64,000 nucleotides of DNA from Phocaeicola salanitronis DSM 18170 (GTDB taxonomy: Bacteria > Bacteroidota > Bacteroidia > Bacteroidales > Bacteroidaceae), in NCBI RefSeq assembly GCF_000190575.1, contig NC_015164.1, positions 558,001-622,000 of the forward strand. Reading direction: 5' to 3'. A program made the translations under genes and the position numbers. Position 1 is the first letter of the stretch, and every line of letters begins with the position of its first letter. The notes beneath the pieces are model-generated. The model was not told the origin of the DNA. It saw only the letters and a program-made list of their open reading frames with translations, and ran no database searches. Positions 58,592 through 64,000 of this stretch are shown here, piece by piece.

Positions 58592-58852
58592 ATGTCGAAA
58601 ATTTGTCAAATTACCGGAAAGAAAGCCATGATTGGCAACAATGTTTCACACTCAAAAAGAAGAACGAAAAGAACGTTCGATGTGAACTTGTTTACAAAGA
58701 AATTCTACTATGTAGAACAAGATTGCTGGATTAGCCTGAAAATCTGTGCTAACGGCTTGAGAGTTATTAATAAGAAAGGCTTGGATGCTGCACTGACAGA
58801 AGCTGTAGCTAAGGGCTATTGTGATTGGAAATCTATCAAAATCATTGGTTAA
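58592..58852 (+). CDS. rpmB: Large ribosomal subunit protein bL28
   Basis: An 86-residue protein, [21 protein letters not shown] followed by [13 protein letters not shown], the standard L28 start. The C-terminal [18 protein letters not shown] is also typical. It is the first gene of a three-gene ribosomal cluster with its own promoter. Confidence 0.97.
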   Translation: MSKICQITGKKAMIGNNVSHSKRRTKRTFDVNLFTKKFYYVEQDCWISLKICANGLRVINKKGLDAALTEAVAKGYCDWKSIKIIG

Positions 58853-58872
58853 TTAAAAGGAGAGAATAAACT

Positions 58873-59061
58873 ATGGCTAAGAAAGCTAAAGGCAATAGAG
58901 TACAGGTGATCCTTGAATGCACAGAAATGAAGGATAGTGGTATGCCGGGAACTTCTCGTTACATTACCACAAAGAACAGAAAAAATACACCTGAAAGATT
59001 GGAGTTGAAGAAATACAATCCGATTTTGAAAAGAGTAACAGTACATAAAGAAATTAAATAA
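58873..59061 (+). CDS. rpmG: Large ribosomal subunit protein bL33
   Basis: A 62-residue protein with [21 protein letters not shown] and [22 protein letters not shown], clear L33 features. Only one Cys is present, so this is the zinc-free (C-minus) form. It follows rpmB by 20 bp. Confidence 0.96.
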   Translation: MAKKAKGNRVQVILECTEMKDSGMPGTSRYITTKNRKNTPERLELKKYNPILKRVTVHKEIK

Positions 59062-59070
59062 TAAGATACC

Positions 59071-59226
59071 ATGGCAAAGAAAACAGTCGCAACCCTTCAG
59101 ACAGGAAAAGAAGGCCGTTCTTATACTAAGGTTATCAAAATGGTCAAGTCTCCGAAAACAGGTGCTTACATTTTTGACGAACAAATGGTTCCTAACGAAA
59201 AAGTTCAGGACTTCTTTAAGAAATAA
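59071..59226 (+). CDS. DUF4295 ribosome-associated small protein
   Basis: A 51-residue basic protein, MAKKTVATLQTGKEGRSYTK followed by a MVKSPKTGAYIFDEQMVP segment. It is the DUF4295 family found next to rpmG across Bacteroidetes. From memory, structural work on a Bacteroidetes ribosome placed a protein of this kind in the large subunit; that should be checked before use. It follows rpmG by nine bases and closes the cluster ahead of a terminator. Confidence 0.9.
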   Translation: MAKKTVATLQTGKEGRSYTKVIKMVKSPKTGAYIFDEQMVPNEKVQDFFKK

Positions 59227-59251
59227 AGAGTTTGTCTCTATTCGATAAATG

Positions 59252-59291
59252 AAAAAGGTTCCTTTCATAACAGATGAGAGGGACCTTTTTT
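59252..59291 (+). terminator. Intrinsic terminator after the ribosomal protein cluster
   Basis: AAAGGTTCCTTTCAT and ATGAGAGGGACCTTT pair with two wobbles around a five-base loop and run into TTTTTT. Confidence 0.8.
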
Positions 59292-59503
59292 GTTGACGTC
59301 TAAATTTTGTTCGTAGATTATTCTTCGGTCTCTGTATTTTCAGTATATTTGCAGGAAAGAATAGGAACAGTCCGAAAGTCCGGTCATATATGTGCTTTTT
59401 AGAGGCTCATCTTTTTAGAAAGAGGACAATCCTATATTGGGAAAGGGATAATCTAACGGTTATCCGGATAGCATAAAAAATAGTTGAACCTAAAAGATAA
59501 CGT

Positions 59504-60466
59504 ATGGGAATTTTTAGTTTTTTCTCTAAGGAAAAGAAAGAAACATTGGATAAAGGATTATCGAAAACCAAAGAAAGTGTATTCGGTAAGATTGCACGGG
59601 CTATAGCCGGCAAATCCAAGGTGGATGACGAGGTGCTCGACAATTTGGAAGAAGTGCTGATTACTTCAGATGTAGGTGTAGAGACTACGCTGAAAATCAT
59701 TAAGCGTATTGAAAAGAGAGTGGCTCAAGACAAATATGTCAATACAGATGAACTGAATGGCATCTTGCGGGAAGAAATCGCTGCGTTACTAACGGAAAAC
59801 AATACTGTAGATGCGGAAAGTTTCAATATACCCGAAGGAAAAGCGCCATACGTCATTATGGTTGTAGGTGTAAATGGAGTAGGCAAGACTACGACAATCG
59901 GCAAATTGGCATATCAGTTCAAGAAGGCAGGAAAGTCTGTTTATTTAGGTGCTGCCGATACGTTCCGTGCCGCAGCTGTAGAGCAATTGATGATATGGGG
60001 TGAACGTGTAGGAGTTCCAGTCATTAAGCAAAAGATGGGGTCTGATCCAGCTTCTGTGGCGTTTGACACATTAAGTTCTGCCGTTGCCAATCATGCGGAT
60101 GTCGTTATTATTGATACGGCAGGTCGTTTGCATAATAAGATAGGCTTGATGAATGAGTTGACAAAAATCAAGAACGTGATGCAAAAAGTGGTGCCTGATG
60201 CACCTCATGAAGTCTTGTTGGTGCTCGACGGTTCTACCGGACAGAATGCTTTTGAACAGGCTAAACAATTTACGTTGGCTACAGAAGTCAATGCCATGGC
60301 TATTACGAAATTAGACGGAACGGCAAAAGGTGGAGTCGTAATAGGTATTTCAGATCAATTTAAAATACCGGTGAAATATATCGGTTTAGGCGAAGGCATG
60401 GAAGACTTGCAGATTTTCCGCCGTCGCGAATTTGTGGATTCACTGTTTGGAACAACGGATAAATGA
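59504..60466 (+). CDS. ftsY: Signal recognition particle receptor FtsY
   Basis: A 320-residue SRP GTPase with only a short N-terminal region before the NG domain. The NG domain has VGVNGVGKTTTIGKLAYQFK (G1), DTFRAAAVEQL (G2 region), IIDTAGRLHNK (G3) and TKLDGTAKGG (G4). It receives ribosomes carrying membrane-protein signals at the inner membrane. A TATATTTG box at 59344-59351 may be its promoter. Its stop overlaps the rimO start by four bases. Confidence 0.97.
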   Translation: MGIFSFFSKEKKETLDKGLSKTKESVFGKIARAIAGKSKVDDEVLDNLEEVLITSDVGVETTLKIIKRIEKRVAQDKYVNTDELNGILREEIAALLTENNTVDAESFNIPEGKAPYVIMVVGVNGVGKTTTIGKLAYQFKKAGKSVYLGAADTFRAAAVEQLMIWGERVGVPVIKQKMGSDPASVAFDTLSSAVANHADVVIIDTAGRLHNKIGLMNELTKIKNVMQKVVPDAPHEVLLVLDGSTGQNAFEQAKQFTLATEVNAMAITKLDGTAKGGVVIGISDQFKIPVKYIGLGEGMEDLQIFRRREFVDSLFGTTDK

Positions 60467-61764
60467 AAAAAAACACGATAGATATTATTACCTTAGGCTG
60501 CTCGAAGAATTTAGTTGACTCGGAAAAGTTGATGAAACAGCTTGAGGCGAACGGTTATAAAGTCACACATGACAGCGGGAATCCTCAAGGTGAGATTGCG
60601 GTAATCAATACTTGTGGATTTATCGGTGATGCGAAAGAGGAATCAATCAATACAATTCTGGAGTTTTGTCAGGCGAAGGAAGAAGGGAAATTAAAAAAAC
60701 TTTTTGTGATGGGGTGCCTTTCGGAGCGTTATCTGAAAGATTTGCAAGATGAGATACCGCAGGTTGATAAATATTATGGAAAATTCAACTGGAATGAGCT
60801 GTTGGCAGATTTAGGAAAGCCTTATCATCCGGACTTAGCCATCGAGCGTCACTTGACAACTCCTAAACATTACGCGTATTTGAAAATATCGGAAGGATGT
60901 GACCGGAAATGTGCATATTGCGCCATTCCTATTATAACAGGCAGGCATGTGTCACGTCCTATGGACGAGATTTTGGATGAAGTCCGATTGCTGGTGTCGC
61001 AAGGAGTGAAAGAATTTCAGGTTATTGCGCAGGAACTGACTTATTACGGCGTTGACTTGTATAAAAAGCAGATGCTTCCGGAACTTATCGAAAAGATGGC
61101 AGCTATTCCGGGTGTGAAATGGATTCGGTTGCATTATGCTTATCCGGCACGTTTCCCCAAAGACTTGTTCCGTGTCATGCGTGAAAATGATAATGTATGC
61201 AAGTACATGGATATAGCGTTGCAACACATAAGCGACAATATGTTGCAACGCATGAACCGTCATGTGACAAAGGCGGAAACTTATGAATTGATTGAGCAGT
61301 TCAGAAAGGAAGTGCCTGGCATTCATTTGAGGACCACGCTTATGGTAGGATTTCCCGGGGAAACGGAGCAGGATTTTGAAGAATTAAAAGAGTTTGTCCG
61401 CAAGGTCCGTTTCGATCGCATGGGGGCTTTTGCATATTCAGAAGAAGAAGGCACTTATTCTGCTAAGCATTATAAAGACGATGTGCCGCAAACCGTAAAG
61501 CAACAACGTTTGGACGAACTGATGGAAATGCAGCAGGAAATATCAAACGAACTGAGCCATTCAAAAATCGGTAAGATATTTCAAGTCGTTATTGACCGTA
61601 AAGAAGGTGAATATTACATCGGCCGTACCGAATTTGACTCACCTGAGGTTGATCCTGAAGTGTTGATTAAAGATGAAGGGAAATTGCTGCACATCGGCTC
61701 GTTTCATCGGGCAAAAGTGTATGATGCGGATGATTTTGATTTGTATGCAACTTTATTGTCGTAA
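60463..61764 (+). CDS. rimO: Ribosomal protein uS12 methylthiotransferase RimO
   Basis: A 433-residue radical-SAM enzyme. The N-terminal UPF0004 domain has LGCSKNLVDSEKLM and the cysteines of INTCGF and MGCLSER. The radical SAM CxxxCxxC motif is EGCDRKCAYCAIP. A C-terminal TRAM-like domain follows (KIGKIFQVVIDRKEGEYYIGR). It methylthiolates Asp88 of S12. Translationally coupled to ftsY by overlap. Confidence 0.96.
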   Translation: MKKNTIDIITLGCSKNLVDSEKLMKQLEANGYKVTHDSGNPQGEIAVINTCGFIGDAKEESINTILEFCQAKEEGKLKKLFVMGCLSERYLKDLQDEIPQVDKYYGKFNWNELLADLGKPYHPDLAIERHLTTPKHYAYLKISEGCDRKCAYCAIPIITGRHVSRPMDEILDEVRLLVSQGVKEFQVIAQELTYYGVDLYKKQMLPELIEKMAAIPGVKWIRLHYAYPARFPKDLFRVMRENDNVCKYMDIALQHISDNMLQRMNRHVTKAETYELIEQFRKEVPGIHLRTTLMVGFPGETEQDFEELKEFVRKVRFDRMGAFAYSEEEGTYSAKHYKDDVPQTVKQQRLDELMEMQQEISNELSHSKIGKIFQVVIDRKEGEYYIGRTEFDSPEVDPEVLIKDEGKLLHIGSFHRAKVYDADDFDLYATLLS

Positions 61765-61772
61765 ATGCCTCC

Positions 61773-62066
61773 ATGAATAATAAAGAATTAACAAATGAAT
61801 TAGCCCGGCGTTTAGGATATGAAAATCAAGATGCGGCGCAGCTTGTCAATTCAATGGTTACGATGATGAGCGAACAACTGCAAGAAGGGAAAACATTGGT
61901 TCTTGCCGATTTCGGAACATTTGAGGTAAAAAAGGAATTAGAGCGCATAGAAGTCAATCCATTGACAAAACAACGGTTCTTGGTTCCCCCCAAATTAGTT
62001 TTAACCTTTAAACCTGCTGCTGCATTTAAGGAAAAATTAAAAAATACACGCGCTATCCATGAATGA
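61773..62066 (+). CDS. HU-family DNA-binding protein
   Basis: A 97-residue protein of standard HU size, MNNKELTNELARRLGYENQDAAQLV and TLVLADFGTFEVKKELERIEVNPLTKQRFLVPPKLVLTFKPA. Residues of the HU beta-arm are present although the RNP-type tip is modified. It overlaps the next gene by eight bases, so the pair is translationally coupled. Confidence 0.9.
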   Translation: MNNKELTNELARRLGYENQDAAQLVNSMVTMMSEQLQEGKTLVLADFGTFEVKKELERIEVNPLTKQRFLVPPKLVLTFKPAAAFKEKLKNTRAIHE

Positions 62067-63012
62067 CCAGATTACTTTACAAGAATTAATCGAGTTGTTG
62101 GCACAGCATCATCAAATAGAACATACAGATGCAGAAAAATTTGGCCGGACTTTCTTTGCCTTGATTGGAGAAGCGCTTGCAACTGACAAATATGTAAAAG
62201 TCAAAGGGCTAGGAACTTTTAAGCTTATTGATGCAGATGTTTGCGAAAATATGGGCACTGATGCGGAAGAACGCATTGGGATGCAAAATCATTTGCGGAT
62301 TTCGTTTACTCCTGACGCAACTATACGCGACGCAGTGAATAAGCCATTCAATCATTTTGAAACAGTTTTGCTGAATGAATCAACGTGTTATGATGATATG
62401 CAAGAAGCGCCTGCCCCACAAGATTCTTTTACGGAAGACACTTCGGACGAAGAGTTAGGAATGCAATCTGATATAGCTGCCAGACATGAAGCTTTCATAA
62501 AAGAAGAGCCGTCGGTAAATAAAGGAACGATTTTAGAAAGTAATCAAGAAAAGAAAAATGTGTATTTGCATTTGCCTTGGTGCTTGATAACTTTTGTGTT
62601 GTTAGCAGGTATATTGATTGGTATAGGAGTCGCATGGATTATACTATCCGGTAGGCAATATGTACCGGAATCGGTTGTTCGGACTATAATAGAACAAGAA
62701 AAGAGTGCGGGAGCCGATACGTTATCGGCCGTTGCAATAACAGATACCCTTCAAGTGTCATCTACGGGACAAGAAGGGGAAACCGCTTTACCTGTCATTC
62801 TGTCTGATACGGTTCGTTATGACATGCAGGGAACGCTTACTACACATGTGCTTCGGCGTGGGGAAAGCCTGGCACGTTTGGCTGAACACTATTATGGGAA
62901 TCGAAATTTGTGGACTTATTTGGCGCGTTATAACCGAAATAGAATAAAAGATGCGAACGATATACCAATAGGAACGTTGATATGCATTCCGAAACTGGTT
63001 CCAAAAGAATAG
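62059..63012 (+). CDS. HU-domain protein with transmembrane helix and LysM domain
   Basis: A 317-residue fusion. Residues about 5-95 are HU-like (LQELIELLAQHHQIEHTDAEKF, KYVKVKGLGTFKLIDAD). An acidic linker follows, then one membrane helix (WCLITFVLLAGILIGIGVAWIIL, about 175-197). The C-terminal LysM-like domain reads THVLRRGESLARLAEHYYGN and IPIGTLICIPK. This topology would put a DNA-binding domain in the cytosol and a peptidoglycan-binding domain in the periplasm. Coupled to the HU gene upstream. Confidence 0.85.
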   Translation: MNDQITLQELIELLAQHHQIEHTDAEKFGRTFFALIGEALATDKYVKVKGLGTFKLIDADVCENMGTDAEERIGMQNHLRISFTPDATIRDAVNKPFNHFETVLLNESTCYDDMQEAPAPQDSFTEDTSDEELGMQSDIAARHEAFIKEEPSVNKGTILESNQEKKNVYLHLPWCLITFVLLAGILIGIGVAWIILSGRQYVPESVVRTIIEQEKSAGADTLSAVAITDTLQVSSTGQEGETALPVILSDTVRYDMQGTLTTHVLRRGESLARLAEHYYGNRNLWTYLARYNRNRIKDANDIPIGTLICIPKLVPKE

Positions 63013-63122
63013 AGTTTGAACGTGGATATGTAATTCGTCTTTGGGTTTACGCCATTTTAAAAAACTTTAGCCCAATAAGATTTAAATGGAACGAGGCTGC
63101 TACTTTTTTTAATAAAAATTAG

Positions 63123-63153
63123 TTGTGCCTGTTAATATAATGCCGTACTTTTG
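63123..63153 (+). promoter_or_regulatory. Promoter of the moxR-type gene
   Basis: TTG at 63123-63125 and TACTTTTG at 63146-63153 are 20 bases apart, a good Bacteroidetes promoter. ATG 63226 is 72 bases downstream. Confidence 0.65.
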
Positions 63154-63225
63154 GAATCGATATAAAAATGCGCAGGAAGCGCATGGAAGTTTAGATATTT
63201 GAAACATAAAAAATAAAGAGAAACT

Positions 63226-64000
63226 ATGGCTGAAGCTATTGACATTCGTGCATTGAATGAACAAATTGAACGTGAAAGTGCGTTTGTAACAAACCTGATG
63301 ACGGGGATGGATCAGGTAATTGTTGGACAGAAACATCTGGTAGAATCATTATTAATCGGTTTGTTGTCGGACGGGCATATTTTATTGGAAGGTGTACCCG
63401 GATTGGCAAAGACTTTAGCAATAAAAACACTTGCTTCGCTGATTGACTCCAAATATAGCCGTGTCCAATTTACTCCGGACTTGTTGCCTGCCGATATTCT
63501 CGGAACGATGATTTATAGTCAGAAAGAAGAACGGTTTGTGACAAATAAAGGACCTATTTTCGCTAATTTTATTTTGGCTGATGAAATAAACCGTGCACCG
63601 GCAAAAGTGCAGAGTGCTTTGCTGGAAGCAATGCAAGAGCGCCAGGTGACGTTGGGTAAAGAAACATTCGACCTCCCTTCTCCTTTTCTGGTTATGGCAA
63701 CACAGAACCCTATCGAACAAGAAGGAACTTATCCGCTTCCGGAGGCGCAAGTGGACCGTTTTATGTTAAAGGTCATTATTGATTATCCGAAGCTGGAAGA
63801 AGAAAAGAAGATTATCCGTCAGAACATCTCAGGCGAAAAAACAGAAGTTCGTCCCATCCTTCGTGCAGAAGATATTATTGAAGCTCGGAAAGTAGTGCGT
63901 CAGGTATATTTGGATGAGAAAATTGAACAATATATAGCCGATATCGTTTTTGCGACCCGTTACCCGGAAAAATACGATTTAAAAGACTTGAAAGGGTTGA
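63226..64000 (+). CDS. MoxR-family AAA+ ATPase (3' end beyond window)
   Basis: 258 codons are visible from ATG 63226 and the frame is open at the window end. The AAA+ motifs are GQKHLVESLLIGLLSDGHILLEGVPGLAKT (Walker A), FILADEINRAPAKVQSALLEAMQE (Walker B and following helix) and MATQNPIEQEGTYPLPEAQVDRF (sensor 1 and Arg finger region). MoxR ATPases act with VWA-domain and DUF58 proteins, usually encoded directly downstream (in Bacteroides as part of the aerotolerance cluster). Confidence 0.94.
   Translation, partial: MAEAIDIRALNEQIERESAFVTNLMTGMDQVIVGQKHLVESLLIGLLSDGHILLEGVPGLAKTLAIKTLASLIDSKYSRVQFTPDLLPADILGTMIYSQKEERFVTNKGPIFANFILADEINRAPAKVQSALLEAMQERQVTLGKETFDLPSPFLVMATQNPIEQEGTYPLPEAQVDRFMLKVIIDYPKLEEEKKIIRQNISGEKTEVRPILRAEDIIEARKVVRQVYLDEKIEQYIADIVFATRYPEKYDLKDLKGL

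Overview
The window reads as a chromosome segment of a gut Bacteroidales bacterium, most likely family Bacteroidaceae (Bacteroides/Phocaeicola-like). The evidence is TAnnTTTG promoter boxes, mostly weak ribosome binding sites, a sphingolipid-type serine palmitoyltransferase, split methylmalonyl-CoA mutase genes, the L28-L33-DUF4295 cluster, a smalltalk micro-protein and a Bacteroidetes-type tyrosine integrase. No species name can be supported from sequence alone.

Layout. (1) 1-7.8 kb is one end of an integrative, probably mobilizable element: a DUF3987 protein (cut by the window edge), two helix-turn-helix proteins and a tyrosine recombinase on the minus strand. AT-rich cargo lies among them: a GIY-YIG-like nuclease, a membrane protein broken by an amber codon, and a HEPN-like protein. 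An IS256-family element with an 8-bp target duplication has inserted into the cargo. The island ends next to the 3' end of mnmE. (2) 8-17 kb is housekeeping: mnmE, fRMsr, a nucleoside phosphorylase, floA-nfeD, a TPR/PD40 protein, a TtcA-like enzyme, DUF486, DUF4858 and a CatA-like acetyltransferase. (3) 17.7-28.4 kb is an accessory, phage-like block: smalltalk, an HU-like protein, a large lipoprotein, a coiled-coil protein, DUF6722, an OB-fold-like protein, an antirepressor, a VirE_N/DUF3987 protein and DUF5675. (4) 28.7-42 kb holds mutB/mutA, a YidE/AspT-like transporter, HAD, S9 peptidase, a Nim-like flavoprotein, an Fe-alcohol dehydrogenase and a CbiA-like synthase. (5) 42-44.5 kb holds a second insertion sequence, tRNA-Gly(CCC) and a tRNA fragment. 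(6) 44.5-64 kb is core: LptF/G, tgt, lon, TrmN6-like, lipid kinase, spt, DUF2148, Cof-HAD, MgtC, map, tsaD, a CinA-C protein, rpmB-rpmG-DUF4295, ftsY, rimO, two HU-type genes and a MoxR ATPase.

The most striking signal is a dense set of dispersed palindromic repeats, nearly all between 10.8 and 38.2 kb. The main family (called A here) has arms that begin GAACACAGAGGCACAGAG and end CTCTGTGTCTCTGTGTTC. Copies fill most intergenic gaps. They are nested inside, or contain, other palindromes, and they form the cores of about 200-bp elements with shared terminal inverted repeats. One lies in frame inside a protein-coding gene. One copy, between mutA and mutB, carries a complete GxxExxY (PDDEXK-fold) gene exactly between its two arms. 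That arrangement resembles RAYT transposases flanked by REP sequences. It suggests that a GxxExxY nuclease mobilizes, or descends with, this repeat family. This is the best candidate for an undescribed system in the window.
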